A program made the position numbers and the translations under genes. 64,000 nucleotides of DNA from Pseudomonas sp. N40(2020) (GTDB taxonomy: Bacteria; Pseudomonadota; Gammaproteobacteria; Pseudomonadales; Pseudomonadaceae), in assembly GCF_014472415.1 (NCBI RefSeq), contig NZ_JACSZV010000008.1, positions 91,732-155,731 of the forward strand. The letters run 5' to 3'. Of the stretch, positions 28,677 through 39,559 are shown in pieces; the stretch's first letter is position 1, and every line of letters begins with the position of its first letter. Under the pieces are notes generated by a model. It was given only the letters and a program-made list of their open reading frames with translations, did no database searches and was not told where the DNA came from.

Positions 28677-29488
28677 ACAGCGCCCTCTACAGCGGCTGGA
28701 TCGGCCACCGACGTTTTGCGCCGCGCCGGCATGAGTTTCGTTACCGGATTGGTCTGCTGTATCTGGATCTGGCCGAGCAGGACGCGGTGCTGGGTTTATC
28801 GCCACTGGCGGGACGCAGTCGATTTGCGCCGTTCTCCTTCCGCGAGACGGACTACCTGAAAACCTTCACCGGTCGGGGCGTTCGCCTTATCGATGCTGTG
28901 CGCCAGCGGGTCGCTGAGGCTATCGGGTATGAGCCACAGGGTTCGATCTGCCTGCTGACCCAGCCTCGCAGTTGGGGCCTTTCGTTCAACCCGGTGAGTT
29001 TTTTTTATTGCCATGAACCTGACGGGCAACTTGCGGCCATTCTTTGCGAAGTCACCAACACCCCGTGGCGCGAGCGTTATCACTACGTACTGCCCGCCAG
29101 CCCCCGGGTGAACCTGCACGACTTTCATCAACATTTCGCCGTGGCCAAAGCCTTTCACGTTTCGCCTTTTCTGCCGCGCGATCTGGAATACCGTATGAGT
29201 TTCAGCCCCGCCGCGCAAAGCCTCGGCGTGCACATGGCGGACTGGCAGGGCGAACACAAATTGTTCGACGCCACCCTCAGCCTGAAACGCGAAACACTCG
29301 ACCGGCCAAACTTGCATCGCTATTTGCGGCGTTTTCCATGGATGACGGCAAAAACAGCTCTGGCGATTTACTGGCAGGCACTGCGCCTGTTGCTCAAGCG
29401 TGCACCGATCTTCACTCACAAGGCTGCTGACGGCAGCTTTCAAACCGCCACCGTGCTTCCCAAGGAGCGCCGCCATGAAATCCTCTAG
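28673..29488 (+). CDS. DUF1365 protein
   Basis: A 271-residue protein of the DUF1365 (COG3496) family: SALYSGWIGHRRFAPRRHEF at the start, RSWGLSFNPVSFFYCHE near 105 and MSFSPAAQ later. Biochemistry is unknown; its fixed partnership with the flavoprotein before it and the cyclopropane synthase after it points to a lipid-modifying pathway. It overlaps the next gene by 14 bases. Confidence 0.88.
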   Translation: MNSALYSGWIGHRRFAPRRHEFRYRIGLLYLDLAEQDAVLGLSPLAGRSRFAPFSFRETDYLKTFTGRGVRLIDAVRQRVAEAIGYEPQGSICLLTQPRSWGLSFNPVSFFYCHEPDGQLAAILCEVTNTPWRERYHYVLPASPRVNLHDFHQHFAVAKAFHVSPFLPRDLEYRMSFSPAAQSLGVHMADWQGEHKLFDATLSLKRETLDRPNLHRYLRRFPWMTAKTALAIYWQALRLLLKRAPIFTHKAADGSFQTATVLPKERRHEIL

Positions 29489-30746
29489 CGTCTCGGCCAA
29501 AGCCAATCTGTTCAGCACCAATGGCGTGACCGGCTCGCTCCTGCGCCGTGGCGTTTTGCGCCTGCTGGGTCAGCTCAAACACGGGCAACTGGTGGTCATC
29601 GAGGATGGCGAACGTCTGCTGTTCGGCACCCCTGGCAGCACATTGCTTGGGGAAATTCATGTCCAGGATAAGGCTGTCTGGGGAATGGTCGCCAGCAACG
29701 GTTCGATTGGCGCTGGCGAAGCGTTTATCCACGGTTACTGGAGTTCGCCCGACCTGACTGCGGTGGTGCGGGTGTTCGTCAGCAACCTTGAAGTACTCGA
29801 TGCAATGGAGGGCGGTTTGGCTCGCCTCGGGCGACCGTTGGTGCAGGGCTTGCACTGGCTCAATCGCAATACGCGCAAAGGCTCGCAGAAGAACATCGCC
29901 GCCCACTACGATCTGGGCAACGATCTGTTCGAACAGTTTCTCGACCCGACCATGATGTATTCGGCGGCGCAGTTCCTCACTCCCGAAGACAGTCTGGAAC
30001 AGGCGCAACTGAACAAACTGGAGCGCATCTGCCAGAAGCTCGCGCTCAAGCCCGAGGACCACCTGCTGGAAATCGGCACAGGCTGGGGCAGCATGGCGCT
30101 CTACGCGGCGCAGAACTATGGCTGCCGGGTAACCACCACCACGTTGTCGAAAGAGCAGTACGCCTTTACCGCTCAGCGCATCGAAAAGCTGGGCTTGCAG
30201 GATCAAGTCACCTTGTTGCTCAAGGACTACCGCGACCTCACCGGCGAGTACGACAAACTGGTATCGATCGAGATGATCGAAGCGGTCGGCCATCGCTTCC
30301 TGCCCACCTATTTCAAACAATGCGCGCACCTGCTCAAGAGCAACGGCCTGATGCTGATTCAAGCAATCACCATTCGCGAACAGCGCTACGAGCAGGCCAA
30401 ACGCGGGGTCGACTTTATCCAGCGCTACATCTTCCCTGGCGGCGCCTTGCCGTCTGTGCAGAAGATGCTCGAGGTGGTCAGTCGCGAAACCGACATGAAC
30501 CTGCTGCACATGGAGGACTTCGGCCTGCACTACGCCAAAACCCTGCGCCTGTGGCACGAGAACTTTCGCCGCGCCCACAGTCGCTTGAGCGAGTTGGGCT
30601 ACGACGATTACTTCCTCAGACTGTGGGAGTTTTACCTGTGCTATTGCGAGGGCGGATTCCTCGAACGCACCATCGGCACCGCGCAGTTGTTGCTGGCCAA
30701 ACCGGCCGCCATGCCCGCGCCGCTGCTCGGCCGCTTCGATGCTTGA
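29475..30746 (+). CDS. cfa: cyclopropane-fatty-acyl-phospholipid synthase family methyltransferase
   Basis: A 423-residue SAM-dependent enzyme. The SAM motif LEIGTGWGSMALYAA is near residue 197, preceded by the substrate region IAAHYDLGNDLFEQFLD, with SIEMIEAVGHRFLPTYF later. It methylates unsaturated acyl chains of membrane lipids; within this cluster a role like UfaM (methyl transfer to a diene on the way to furan fatty acids) is possible. AAGGAG precedes the ATG, which lies inside the DUF1365 gene. Confidence 0.9.
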   Translation: MKSSSVSAKANLFSTNGVTGSLLRRGVLRLLGQLKHGQLVVIEDGERLLFGTPGSTLLGEIHVQDKAVWGMVASNGSIGAGEAFIHGYWSSPDLTAVVRVFVSNLEVLDAMEGGLARLGRPLVQGLHWLNRNTRKGSQKNIAAHYDLGNDLFEQFLDPTMMYSAAQFLTPEDSLEQAQLNKLERICQKLALKPEDHLLEIGTGWGSMALYAAQNYGCRVTTTTLSKEQYAFTAQRIEKLGLQDQVTLLLKDYRDLTGEYDKLVSIEMIEAVGHRFLPTYFKQCAHLLKSNGLMLIQAITIREQRYEQAKRGVDFIQRYIFPGGALPSVQKMLEVVSRETDMNLLHMEDFGLHYAKTLRLWHENFRRAHSRLSELGYDDYFLRLWEFYLCYCEGGFLERTIGTAQLLLAKPAAMPAPLLGRFDA

Positions 30747-31230
30747 GCGGATCGCCAATGCCGTGCTGTTCCAGCTCGGCTGGCTGGTCTGTGTGCTCGG
30801 CGGCAACAGCCTGTGGTTGCTGCTGGCGTTGGCGGTGCTGGTGATTCATCTGCGCTGGATCAGCAGTTGGGCGGCTGAAGGCCGTTTGATGCTCAGTGTG
30901 GTGATCGTCGGCACGGCGGTGGACAGCGTCTTGCGTGCCCTCGGGGTGTTCGAGTTTCAGGATCAGTCACCGTTGATTCCGCTGTGGCTGATGTTGCTGT
31001 GGGCCTTGCTCGCCACGACCTTGCGTCATTGCCTTGAGTGGACTGCCAGGCCATGGTGGCTGGCCAGCGCGCTCGGCGCGGTCGGCGGTGCAATGTCTTA
31101 CTACGGTGGCGGGCGCCTGGCCGGGGTGCAATTCCCCTACGGCGAGTTACCGACACTGATCGGCATCGGCCTGCTCTGGGCGCTGCTGTTTCCGCTGCTG
31201 CACATCATGGCCCGACGCTTGAGTCACTGA
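30739..31230 (+). CDS. DUF2878 membrane protein
   Basis: A 163-residue inner-membrane protein with about five hydrophobic segments (FQLGWLVCVLGGNSLWLLLALAV ... IGIGLLWALLFPLLHI). DUF2878 members often close these flavoprotein-DUF1365-Cfa clusters. It starts within the cfa stop region (eight-base overlap) and is the last gene of the tight operon. Function is unknown. Confidence 0.83.
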   Translation: MLERIANAVLFQLGWLVCVLGGNSLWLLLALAVLVIHLRWISSWAAEGRLMLSVVIVGTAVDSVLRALGVFEFQDQSPLIPLWLMLLWALLATTLRHCLEWTARPWWLASALGAVGGAMSYYGGGRLAGVQFPYGELPTLIGIGLLWALLFPLLHIMARRLSH

Positions 31231-31283
31231 GCGTCCGTCAGAGCTTTCACACACTCAGCAAGCTCTGCCTTACACTGCCGGCC

Positions 31284-31589
31284 ATGAAAACCATTCCTCA
31301 CCAGCAAATCACCGAACCGGCGGTCACCTGTTCGACTTGCGCAGCCTGCTGCTGCCAGCTCGAAGTGATGCTGATCACCGACACGGGCGTGCCTGATCGT
31401 TTTATCGATACCGATGAATGGGGCGGCGAAGTGATGCTGCGTCTGGACGACGGCTGGTGTGCGGCGCTGGACCGCGACACGATGATGTGCACGATTTACG
31501 AGAAGCGCCCGCTGATCTGCCGCGAGTTCGAGATGGGTGCACCGGAGTGCATCGAAGAACGCCAGGGTATCGCCACAGCCTACCGCTGA
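31284..31589 (+). CDS. YkgJ-family cysteine-cluster protein
   Basis: A 101-residue protein with VTCSTCAACCCQLEVML near the N terminus and later cysteines in DDGWCAALD, MCTIYEKRPLICREFE and APECIEE, matching the YkgJ zinc/iron-chelating domain. It starts 53 bases after the DUF2878 gene, so it may be read through from that operon or have its own promoter. Function is unknown. Confidence 0.85.
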   Translation: MKTIPHQQITEPAVTCSTCAACCCQLEVMLITDTGVPDRFIDTDEWGGEVMLRLDDGWCAALDRDTMMCTIYEKRPLICREFEMGAPECIEERQGIATAYR

Positions 31590-31598
31590 TTAAAAGCG

Positions 31599-31666
31599 AA
31601 AAGATCGCAGCCTGCATGGGATTGTGTTTTTCCCTGTAGGAGCTGCCGAAGGCTGCGATCTTTTGA
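31599..31666. repeat. REPIN
   Basis: AAAGATCGCAGCC facing TGTAGGAGCTGCCGAAGGCT...GATCTTTTG. Same family as 16553-16630, but the left unit is shortened. Confidence 0.85.
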
Positions 31667-31672
31667 TTTTGC

Positions 31673-32191
31673 TTACAACGGCAACGTGTAATGCAGCGAG
31701 TAGCTTTCTACACCGTCGTTGTCACTGGCAAGACCGGCGTTGGAATAGTGCGTCGCGCGGATCCCGACTTCATGCCCGCCATTGAAGCGCAGACCAAACC
31801 CGAGACGGTCTTCGAACTGGAAGGAGCCGCCGAGATTGTTCGATTCGTATTTGGTATTGGAGAACGCCGCCACACCGATCCCCGCCTCGATATAGGGCTT
31901 GACCGACTGGCCGGCAAACTCGTAAACAAATACCGGCGAGAACGACAGGCTGTTGTTGCTGGAGGTCTTGTCACCTTCCCAGTAGGTGTAAGCACCGCTC
32001 CAGTAACCGGTAAGGCGACCAACGTCGCTCTGCAGCCAGCTCTTGTCCCAGTCGAAATTCATCCCCAGGCGATAGGCCATGGTCGAATCGCTGGTAGCAC
32101 CGACGGCGAATTCAACGCCGGCAGCTTGTGCAGTAATACTTTGCCCCATCAACGCGGCCGCAATCGCGGCCAGGCAGAATAGTCGCTTCAC
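31673..32191 (-). CDS. pagL: lipid A 3-O-deacylase PagL
   Basis: A 172-residue outer-membrane beta-barrel enzyme that removes the 3-O acyl chain of lipid A. The signal peptide is MKRLFCLAAIAAALMGQSITAQA. The catalytic His and Ser lie in ATHYSNAGL and the acidic residue in DNDGVESYSLHY, as in P. aeruginosa PagL, whose gene also neighbours murI. The start is GTG with GGAAG seven bases upstream. The barrel end LHYTLPL is short and lacks a clear terminal Phe. Confidence 0.88.
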   Translation of the reverse strand: MKRLFCLAAIAAALMGQSITAQAAGVEFAVGATSDSTMAYRLGMNFDWDKSWLQSDVGRLTGYWSGAYTYWEGDKTSSNNSLSFSPVFVYEFAGQSVKPYIEAGIGVAAFSNTKYESNNLGGSFQFEDRLGFGLRFNGGHEVGIRATHYSNAGLASDNDGVESYSLHYTLPL

Positions 32192-32303
32192 TTTGAAACT
32201 TCCTTTTCCGGAACGATCGTTTGGTTTTTTAGGTAACTCATCGCTATAGAAGCTAGCGCTTAAACAGAAGTTCAGCCGATGTTTCGGTTATTTCACAATT
32301 TTT

Positions 32304-33095
32304 TTACAAACTGAAGTTTTGTACATCACCCACTGCTTGCCCCAGCATTGGCAGGATGTTTTTAAAGTGCTGCGGATCATCGCTGGTCCAGAATCTGACC
32401 GATCGGTTCGGTCCTTCGGCGAGCAGATCACGCTCGGCCAAAAGACGTTGAAGTTGCCGCGCCACGGCGGCGCCGGTATCGATCAGGCTGATGGTCTCGG
32501 GGATCATCGACTTGAGCATCGGCTTGAGGAAGGGATAGTGCGTGCAACCAAGAATAATCGTGTCGCAACCGTTGGCCAGCAGCGGATCGACATAGCTTTG
32601 CAGCAACTGGCGCAACTCGGCGCTGTGCAGATCACCGCTCTCGATCAGCTCGACCAGGCCCGGGCACGGTTGAGTGATCACGCGCACATCGGTGGCAAAG
32701 CGGTCGAGTAAAGCGGCGAACTTGGCGCTCTGCAACGTACCCGTGGTGGCAAGTACACCGACTACGCCGCTGCGGGTCGCAGCGGCCGCCGGCTTCACCG
32801 CCGGCTCCATGCCAACGATCGGCCAGTCGGGAAAATCACCGCGCAGATCGGCAGCCGCCGCCACTGTCGCGGTATTGCAGGCGACCACCAAAGCCTTGGC
32901 GCCCTGCTCGCGAAAAAAACCGGCCATCACGCTGCAACGCTGGCGGATGAACTCCGGGGTTTTCTCGCCGTACGGAATGTGCCCGCAATCGGCGAAGTAC
33001 AGCAGCGATTCATTGGGCAACAAGCGCTGGATTTCTGCCAGCACCGACAAACCGCCGACACCGGAATCGAACACGCCGACCGGCGCCTCACGCAT
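32304..33095 (-). CDS. murI: glutamate racemase
   Basis: A 263-residue enzyme making D-glutamate for peptidoglycan. The two catalytic cysteines lie in [10 protein letters not shown] and [11 protein letters not shown], and the N terminus has [17 protein letters not shown] chose the ATG at MREAPVG, which overlaps the moeB end by eight bases; the frame reads further upstream within moeB. It is the last gene of the leftward hemA-prfA-prmC-moeB-murI operon. Confidence 0.95.
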   Translation of the reverse strand: MREAPVGVFDSGVGGLSVLAEIQRLLPNESLLYFADCGHIPYGEKTPEFIRQRCSVMAGFFREQGAKALVVACNTATVAAAADLRGDFPDWPIVGMEPAVKPAAAATRSGVVGVLATTGTLQSAKFAALLDRFATDVRVITQPCPGLVELIESGDLHSAELRQLLQSYVDPLLANGCDTIILGCTHYPFLKPMLKSMIPETISLIDTGAAVARQLQRLLAERDLLAEGPNRSVRFWTSDDPQHFKNILPMLGQAVGDVQNFSL

Positions 33096-33843
33096 GACGC
33101 AACCCACAGACGCTGCAACCCGGATCACGCTTGACCCGCAACTCGCGGAAACGCGAACCCAAGGCATCGATCAACAGCAAGCGGCCCACCAGCGGCTCAC
33201 CGAAGCCGACCAACACTTTCAACGCTTCAAGCGCCTGAAGGCTGCCGACCAACCCCACCAACGGCCCGACCACACCAGCCTCGCTGCAGGTCAGTTCGGC
33301 TTCGCTGCCATGCCCGTACAAACAGTGATAGCAAGGGCTCTCGGGGCGACGCGGGTCGAACACCGACAGTTGCCCTTCAAGACGAATGGCGGCGCCGCTG
33401 ACCAAGGGTTTGGTCGCGGCCACGCACGCAGCGTTAACCGCTTCGCGCGTGGAAAAATTATCCGAACAGTCGAGTACCAGATCCACCGCCGCAACGGCAG
33501 CGGCGAGAGAGTCCTCGTCGAGCGCCTGACGATGCGGCACCAGTTGAATCTCGGGATTGATCGCACTCAAGCGCTTTAGCGCCGAGTCGACCTTGCTCAT
33601 GCCGACGCTGTCGGTGTCGTGAATGATCTGGCGTTGCAGGTTGGTCAGATCGACTGTATCGAAGTCCGCCAGATGCAGTTCGCCGACACCGGATGCCGCC
33701 AGATACAGCGCAACCGGTGCGCCAAGACCACCGAGGCCGACGATCAGGACGCGACTGTCCTTGAGCTTCAGTTGCCCATCGATATCGATGTGTTGCAGCA
33801 GAATCTGCCGGCTGTAGCGCAGCAACTCCTGATCATTCAGCAC
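33088..33843 (-). CDS. moeB: molybdopterin-synthase adenylyltransferase MoeB
   Basis: A 251-residue E1-like enzyme that adenylates the C terminus of MoaD or related sulfur carriers. The ATP motif [18 protein letters not shown] is near residue 33, and zinc cysteine pairs are in SPCYHCLYG and CSVCGLRHA. ThiF/HesA relatives are similar, but the context (prmC-murI) matches the moeB position. It overlaps prmC and murI by 7-8 bases. Confidence 0.9.
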   Translation of the reverse strand: MLNDQELLRYSRQILLQHIDIDGQLKLKDSRVLIVGLGGLGAPVALYLAASGVGELHLADFDTVDLTNLQRQIIHDTDSVGMSKVDSALKRLSAINPEIQLVPHRQALDEDSLAAAVAAVDLVLDCSDNFSTREAVNAACVAATKPLVSGAAIRLEGQLSVFDPRRPESPCYHCLYGHGSEAELTCSEAGVVGPLVGLVGSLQALEALKVLVGFGEPLVGRLLLIDALGSRFRELRVKRDPGCSVCGLRHA

Positions 33844-34667
33844 GGCAGGCGTCCCAGACTGATGCGTTGATGGCCGCCCAGATCGGTGCGGCTGTGGACT
33901 TCTTCGAAACCGCGAGTGTTCAACAGATCGCGCACGGCTTCGGCTTGATCATAGCCGTGCTCGAGCATTACCCAGCCGCCGGCCTGAAGATGATCAGGGG
34001 CCTGGGCAACGATCAGGCGCAGATCGTCGAGCCCATCCTCACCGGCCACCAGCGCACTCGCCGGCTCGAAGCGCACATCGCCTTCGACCAGGTGTGGATC
34101 GGCGGCGGCAATGTACGGCGGGTTGCTGATGATCAGATCAAAACGCTGACCTTCCAGAGCGCTGAACCAGTGACTGCTCAGCACCGTGGCGTTGTTCAAG
34201 TGCAGACGCTGGCGATTGCGCTCGGCCAGTGCCACCGCTTCCAGCACGCGATCCACGGCGGTGACTTGCCATGCCGGACGCTCACTGGCCAGAGCCAGGG
34301 CAATCGCGCCGCTGCCGGTGCCGAGGTCGAGCACTTTGGCCGGGGTCGCTGGCAGCAATTCCAGCGCCGCTTCCACCAGCAGTTCCGTGTCAGGCCGGGG
34401 AATCAGCGTGTGCGGCGCGACTTCCAGATCGAGTTTCCAGAATCCTTGCTGGCCGAGAATGTAGGCCACCGGCTCGCCGCCACGACGGCGTTGCAGGTAT
34501 TCGGCAAAGGTCAGCGCGGCTTCCGTCGGCACGATGCGCTCGGGCCAGGTATGCAGGAAACTGCGCGACTTGCCCAGCGCGGCCGCGAGGAGCAATTCGG
34601 CATCGAGACGTGCGGTAGGTGAGTCCGGCAGTTCGGCGGCACGCAACAGGCTGGCAATGATGGTCAT
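33837..34667 (-). CDS. prmC: release factor glutamine methyltransferase PrmC (HemK)
   Basis: A 276-residue SAM-dependent enzyme that methylates the glutamine of the GGQ motif in RF1 and RF2. The SAM motif KVLDLGTGSGAIALAL is near residue 114 and the catalytic NPPY in IISNPPYIAA near 183. It directly follows prfA, which encodes its substrate, without a gap. Confidence 0.95.
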   Translation of the reverse strand: MTIIASLLRAAELPDSPTARLDAELLLAAALGKSRSFLHTWPERIVPTEAALTFAEYLQRRRGGEPVAYILGQQGFWKLDLEVAPHTLIPRPDTELLVEAALELLPATPAKVLDLGTGSGAIALALASERPAWQVTAVDRVLEAVALAERNRQRLHLNNATVLSSHWFSALEGQRFDLIISNPPYIAAADPHLVEGDVRFEPASALVAGEDGLDDLRLIVAQAPDHLQAGGWVMLEHGYDQAEAVRDLLNTRGFEEVHSRTDLGGHQRISLGRLPC

Positions 34668-35750
34668 TTATTCACCTATCGCAGCGAGTTGGTCAGCCTG
34701 GTATTCGGCCAGCAAAGGCTCGATCACCGCGTCAACGCCACCGGCGAGAACGTCATCAAGAGAGTACAGGGTCAGGTTGACGCGATGGTCAGTGACCCGG
34801 CCCTGGGCAAAGTTGTAGGTGCGAATCCGCTCGGAACGGTCACCGGAGCCGACCAGCAATTTACGCTCGCTGGCGATGGCATTGGCCGCCGCGGCGGTTT
34901 GCTGATCGTTGAGTTTGGCCGACAGCCACGCCATCGCCCGCGCACGGTTCTTGTGCTGGGAACGCTCTTCCTGACACTCGACGACGGTGCCGGTCGGTAT
35001 GTGCGTGATGCGGATCGCCGAGTCGGTCGTGTTGACGTGCTGACCACCGGCCCCGGAGGAGCGGTAAGTGTCGACACGCAAATCCGCCGGGTTGATCTCG
35101 ATGGCTTCGCGCTCGTCCGGCTCGGGCAACACCGCTACGGTGCAGGCCGAGGTGTGGATACGTCCCTGGGATTCGGTGGCGGGTACACGCTGTACGCGGT
35201 GCGCGCCGGATTCGAATTTCAGCTTGCCGTAAACGTTGTCGCCTTCAATACGAGCGATGACTTCTTTATAGCCGCCGTGCTCGCCTTCGTTTTCCGAAAG
35301 GATCTCCACACGCCAGCCACGGCGTTCGGCGTAACGCGAGTACATGCGGAACAGGTCGCCGGAGAAAATCGCCGCCTCGTCGCCACCGGTGCCGGCGCGG
35401 ATTTCGAGAAACACGTTGCGCCCGTCGTTGGGGTCTTTGGGCAGCAACATGCGCTGCAGATCGCCTTCCAGCGTGATCAGCAATTCTTTGGCTTCACGGA
35501 CTTCTTCCACGGCCATTTCACGCATGTCCGGGTCGCTGTCCTTGAGCAGCGCCTGAGCGCCTTCAAGATCGCTTTGTACGCTGAGCAGCTTTTTATAGGC
35601 GTGTACGATCGGCTCGAGTTCGGCGTATTCCTTGGAATAAGCGCGAAACCTGCCCTGATCGGAAATGACTTCGCCGTCGCCGAGCAACGCGGTCAGTTCC
35701 TCGAAACGGTCCTGGAGGATGTCCAGTTTATTGAGCAGTGACGCTTTCAT
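34668..35750 (-). CDS. prfA: peptide chain release factor 1
   Basis: A 360-residue RF1 recognising UAA and UAG. The GGQ peptidyl-hydrolysis motif lies in [15 protein letters not shown] near residue 230, and the codon-recognition loop (PxT type) in [12 protein letters not shown] near 185. Length is standard. It overlaps the hemA stop by four bases and abuts prmC, giving the conserved hemA-prfA-prmC order. Confidence 0.97.
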   Translation of the reverse strand: MKASLLNKLDILQDRFEELTALLGDGEVISDQGRFRAYSKEYAELEPIVHAYKKLLSVQSDLEGAQALLKDSDPDMREMAVEEVREAKELLITLEGDLQRMLLPKDPNDGRNVFLEIRAGTGGDEAAIFSGDLFRMYSRYAERRGWRVEILSENEGEHGGYKEVIARIEGDNVYGKLKFESGAHRVQRVPATESQGRIHTSACTVAVLPEPDEREAIEINPADLRVDTYRSSGAGGQHVNTTDSAIRITHIPTGTVVECQEERSQHKNRARAMAWLSAKLNDQQTAAAANAIASERKLLVGSGDRSERIRTYNFAQGRVTDHRVNLTLYSLDDVLAGGVDAVIEPLLAEYQADQLAAIGE

Positions 35751-37033
35751 TGCGGTTTTTTATCCGAAAAGCTATCCGGTGAGCCCTCGAGGGCAAAGAG
35801 TTCCTGGGCCATGGCCAGCGCATCGAGGCGGCCTTCGGCAGAAAGCTTTTTCAGTTGCACGCTGGGTGCATGCAACAGTTTATTGGTCAGGCCACGGGCC
35901 AATTGCCCCAGCACATCTTCAGCGTTGCCGCCGTTGGCCAGCAGACGCAGGGCTTTTTGCAGCTCTTCGTCGCGCAAGCGTTCGCTCTGTTGACGATAGG
36001 CCTTGAGCACATCGACCGCCGCCAGCTCACGCAGGCGCACCATGAAATCGTCGGCACCGACCGAGACCATCTCTTCAGCCGCTTGCGCTGCGCCTTGGCG
36101 GCTCTTGAGATTCTCGGCGACCACTTCGTGGAGATCGTCGACGCTATACAGGTAAACGTCGTCCAACTCGCCGACTTCCGGTTCGATATCCCGGGGAACA
36201 GCGATGTCGACCATGAAGATCGGTTTGTGCTTGCGCAGCTTCAATGCGCTCTCGACGGCTCCCTTGCCGAGAATCGGCAACTGACTGGCCGTCGAACTGA
36301 TGACGATGTCGCTGCGCACCAGTTCGGCCGGGATGTCCGAGAGCAACACCGCGTGGGCGCCGAACTGCTCGGCCAACAGGCTGGCACGCTCAAGCGTACG
36401 GTTGGCGACAACGATGCGTTTGACCCCCAGCTCGTGCAGATGGCGGGCGACCAGGGTGATGGTCTCGCCGGCGCCGATCAGCAAGGCCTGGCTGCGTTGC
36501 AAATCACTGAAAATCTGTTTCGCCAGGCTGACCGCGGCAAACGCCACGGACACCGGGTTTTCACCGATGGCGGTGTCGGTACGCACCTGCTTGGCGGCAT
36601 TGAAGGTTGCCTGGAACAGCCGCCCCAGCAGCGGCCCGATGGTGCCGGCCTCGCGAGCCACGGCGTAGGCCGACTTCATCTGGCCGAGAATCTGCGGTTC
36701 GCCCAGCACCAGCGAGTCGAGCCCGGAGGCGACGCGCATCATGTGACGAACTGCCGCATCATCTTCATGCACATAAGCACTCGCGCGCAGCTCATCGAGG
36801 CTTAAATGGTGATAATCGGCCAGCCAGCGCAGCACGATATCCGCAGAAAGCTGATCCTGTTCTATATAAAGCTCACTGCGATTGCAGGTGGAGAGGATCG
36901 CAGCTTCGCGGCTGTCGGTCATTCGGCAGAGCTGCTGCAAGGCCTCAACCAGTTGCTCAGGGGTAAAGGCCACGCGCTCGCGGACGTCTACTGAAGCAGT
37001 CTTGTGGTTAATACCGAGTGCAAGGAAGGCCAT
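35747..37033 (-). CDS. hemA: glutamyl-tRNA reductase
   Basis: A 428-residue NADPH enzyme that reduces glutamyl-tRNA to glutamate-1-semialdehyde, the first committed step of haem synthesis. The catalytic cysteine is in [11 protein letters not shown] near residue 50 and the NADPH fold contains [17 protein letters not shown] near 188. It is the first gene of the leftward operon and divergent from the TPR lipoprotein gene. Confidence 0.96.
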   Translation of the reverse strand: MAFLALGINHKTASVDVRERVAFTPEQLVEALQQLCRMTDSREAAILSTCNRSELYIEQDQLSADIVLRWLADYHHLSLDELRASAYVHEDDAAVRHMMRVASGLDSLVLGEPQILGQMKSAYAVAREAGTIGPLLGRLFQATFNAAKQVRTDTAIGENPVSVAFAAVSLAKQIFSDLQRSQALLIGAGETITLVARHLHELGVKRIVVANRTLERASLLAEQFGAHAVLLSDIPAELVRSDIVISSTASQLPILGKGAVESALKLRKHKPIFMVDIAVPRDIEPEVGELDDVYLYSVDDLHEVVAENLKSRQGAAQAAEEMVSVGADDFMVRLRELAAVDVLKAYRQQSERLRDEELQKALRLLANGGNAEDVLGQLARGLTNKLLHAPSVQLKKLSAEGRLDALAMAQELFALEGSPDSFSDKKPQ

Positions 37034-37127
37034 TCAAGGTCGCTGATGGTGACGTGAAGCCGGCAATTGTCCACCTTCGTCAGATTCAGAACAACTACCG
37101 CTGACTATTGTCCCAATTGTCCGCCCC

Positions 37128-37133
37128 TATAAT
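37128..37133 (+). promoter_or_regulatory. -10 box TATAAT in the hemA / TPR-lipoprotein gap
   Basis: A consensus TATAAT flanked by CCC and GGG. The best -35 at 17 bases is CTATTG, which is poor. It probably drives the rightward TPR lipoprotein-lolB-ispE unit. Confidence 0.45.
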
Positions 37134-37215
37134 GGGCACAATTGAGACTCGGTTATGTTTGGCCGAAGGCTTGTGTCATGATGATCCGACCGCAGGTTAG
37201 TCGTCCTCTTCCTAT

Positions 37216-38940
37216 ATGAATAGATCTTCCGCGTTGCTCCTTGCTTTTGTCTTCCTCAGCGGCTGCCAAGCCTTGGCCCCCGTTGCGCCGAACGGTACGC
37301 CGTCGGTAGAAGACACCACGCCCGCCCCTGAAAAGCCCAAGGTTTACAGCTCGTTCAGCGAAGAAACCGTGTTCAGCCTGCTGAGCGCCGAACTCGCTGG
37401 CCAGCGCAATCGTTTCGACCTTGCCCTGGACAACTACGTGACCCAGGCCATCAACACTCAGGATCCGGGCGTCTCCGAGCGTGCGTTCCGCATCGCCGAG
37501 TACCTTGGCGCCGATCAACCGGCCCTCGATACCGCGCTGATCTGGGCGAAAAACGCCCCGGACGATCTCGAAGCGCAACGCGCCGCCGCCGTGCAACTGG
37601 CACGCGCCGGGCGTTACGACGACTCGATGGTCTATATGGAGAAAGTCCTGCAAGGCAAGGGCGATACCCATTTCGATTTCCTCGCACTGTCGGCGGCCGA
37701 TACTGATCAGGAAACCCGCAACGGCCTGATGAAAAGTTTCGACCGTTTGTTGCAGCGTCACCCGAACAACAGTCAGCTGATTTTCGGCAAGGCCCTGCTC
37801 ATGCAGCAGGATGGCGACAACAAAGCGGCACTGGCCCTGCTCGAAGACAATCCGCCTGAAGACGGCGAAATCGCCCCGATCCTGCTGCGCGCACGTCTTC
37901 TCCAGCTCCTGAACCGTGGCGACGAAGCCCTGCCGCTGCTGAAAAAGAACATCAAGAAATACCCGGACGACAAGCGTCTGCGCCTGACTTACGCGCGCAT
38001 GCTGGTTGAACAGGACCGGATGGACGACGCCAAGGCCGAGTTCTCCGGCCTCGTTCAGCAATACCCGGAAGACGACGAACTGCGTTACTCGCTGGCGCTG
38101 GTGTGCCTGGAAGCCAAGGCCTGGGACGAGGCCAAGGGGTATCTGGAAGACCTGATCGCCCGTGAAAGCCATGTCGATTCGGCGCACCTTAACCTCGGTC
38201 GTATCGCCGAAGAGCGCAATGACCCGCAAGGCGCACTGATCGAATACGCCCAGGTCGGCCCGGGCAATGACTATCTGCCCGCGCAGTTGCGTCAGGCCGA
38301 CATTCTGATGAACAACGGCAAAACCGCCGAAGCACAAAGCAAACTGGCGGCCGAGCGTGACGAACAACCCGATTACGCGATCCAGTTGTACCTGATCGAG
38401 TCGGAAACCCTGTCGGCCAACAAACAGGAAGACAAGGCCATGAAAGTCTTGCAGCAAGCCTTGCTGCAATACCCGGACGATCTGAATCTGCTGTACACCC
38501 GCGCCATGCTTGCGGAAAAGCGCAACGATCTGGCGCAGATGGAAAAAGACCTGCGCCTGATCATCAAGCGCGATCCGGACAATGCCATGGCGCTGAACGC
38601 GCTGGGCTACACCCTGTCCGACCGCACCACCCGCTACGCTGAAGCCAAGACGCTGATCGAGCAGGCGCACCAGATCAACCCGGAAGACCCGGCAGTACTC
38701 GACAGCCTCGGCTGGGTGAATTACCGCTTGGGCAACCTGGACGACGCCGAGAAATATCTGCGTCAGGCGCTGGAGCGTTTCCCTGATCACGAAGTCGCCG
38801 CACATCTGGGCGAAGTCCTGTGGACCAAGGGCAATCAGCGCGAAGCCAAACAAATCTGGGGCAAATTCCTCAAGGATCAGCCCGACAGCACCATTCTGCG
38901 CAGCACCATCAAGCGCCTGACCGGATCCGAGACTCTTTAA
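37216..38940 (+). CDS. TPR-repeat outer-membrane lipoprotein
   Basis: A 574-residue lipoprotein: signal [18 protein letters not shown] with the acylated cysteine near residue 17, then many tetratricopeptide repeats through to the C terminus (for example [20 protein letters not shown] and [20 protein letters not shown]). TPR scaffolds mediate protein-protein contacts, so it may serve envelope biogenesis. The place before lolB matches PA4667. The stop overlaps the lolB ATG by one base. Confidence 0.88.
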   Translation: MNRSSALLLAFVFLSGCQALAPVAPNGTPSVEDTTPAPEKPKVYSSFSEETVFSLLSAELAGQRNRFDLALDNYVTQAINTQDPGVSERAFRIAEYLGADQPALDTALIWAKNAPDDLEAQRAAAVQLARAGRYDDSMVYMEKVLQGKGDTHFDFLALSAADTDQETRNGLMKSFDRLLQRHPNNSQLIFGKALLMQQDGDNKAALALLEDNPPEDGEIAPILLRARLLQLLNRGDEALPLLKKNIKKYPDDKRLRLTYARMLVEQDRMDDAKAEFSGLVQQYPEDDELRYSLALVCLEAKAWDEAKGYLEDLIARESHVDSAHLNLGRIAEERNDPQGALIEYAQVGPGNDYLPAQLRQADILMNNGKTAEAQSKLAAERDEQPDYAIQLYLIESETLSANKQEDKAMKVLQQALLQYPDDLNLLYTRAMLAEKRNDLAQMEKDLRLIIKRDPDNAMALNALGYTLSDRTTRYAEAKTLIEQAHQINPEDPAVLDSLGWVNYRLGNLDDAEKYLRQALERFPDHEVAAHLGEVLWTKGNQREAKQIWGKFLKDQPDSTILRSTIKRLTGSETL

Positions 38941-39557
38941 TGTTTTTGCGCCACGTTATTGTTTTCAGCTTCATCGCCCTGCTCGCCGGTTGCGCGGGCT
39001 TCGGCGCTCGCGAATCGGTCGAAGGCCACGGCAGTCCGGCTCAATGGGCCGCGAACAAACAGCAACTGACCGGCCTTGACGGCTGGCAGATCGACGGCAA
39101 GATCGGCATCCGCGCCCCGAAAGACTCGGGCAGCGGCACGCTGTTCTGGCTGCAGCGTCAGGACTATTACGACATTCGACTCTCCGGCCCGCTGGGTCGT
39201 GGTGCGGCACGCTTGACCGGGCGTCCGGGCAAGGTGTCGCTGGAGGTCGCCAATCAGGGTCGCTATGAATCGCAGTCGCCGGAAACGCTGCTGGAAGAGC
39301 AGCTTGGCTGGAAACTGCCAGTGTCGAACCTCGCCTGGTGGGTGCGTGGCCTGCCGGCGCCGGAAAGCAAAAGCCGTCTGAGTCTGGATGCCGACAGCCG
39401 CCTGGCCAACCTTGAACAGGATGGCTGGAAAGTCGAATACACCGCCTACACCGAACAAAATGGTTACTGGTTGCCCGAGCGCATCAAACTGCACGGCACT
39501 GACCTGGACGTGACGCTGGTGATCAAGACCTGGCAGCCGCGCAAACTGGGGCAATAA
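38940..39557 (+). CDS. lolB: outer-membrane lipoprotein receptor LolB
   Basis: A 205-residue lipoprotein accepting lipoproteins from LolA and inserting them into the outer membrane. The signal [18 protein letters not shown] has the lipobox; the LolB fold contains [17 protein letters not shown] and [12 protein letters not shown]. The ATG shares a base with the upstream stop; ispE starts two bases after its stop. Confidence 0.93.
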   Translation: MFLRHVIVFSFIALLAGCAGFGARESVEGHGSPAQWAANKQQLTGLDGWQIDGKIGIRAPKDSGSGTLFWLQRQDYYDIRLSGPLGRGAARLTGRPGKVSLEVANQGRYESQSPETLLEEQLGWKLPVSNLAWWVRGLPAPESKSRLSLDADSRLANLEQDGWKVEYTAYTEQNGYWLPERIKLHGTDLDVTLVIKTWQPRKLGQ

Positions 39558-39559
39558 GC

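Noticed and set aside
32321..32326. TGTACA near the murI 3' end
   Set aside because: Single copy in coding sequence with no promoter or partner box.
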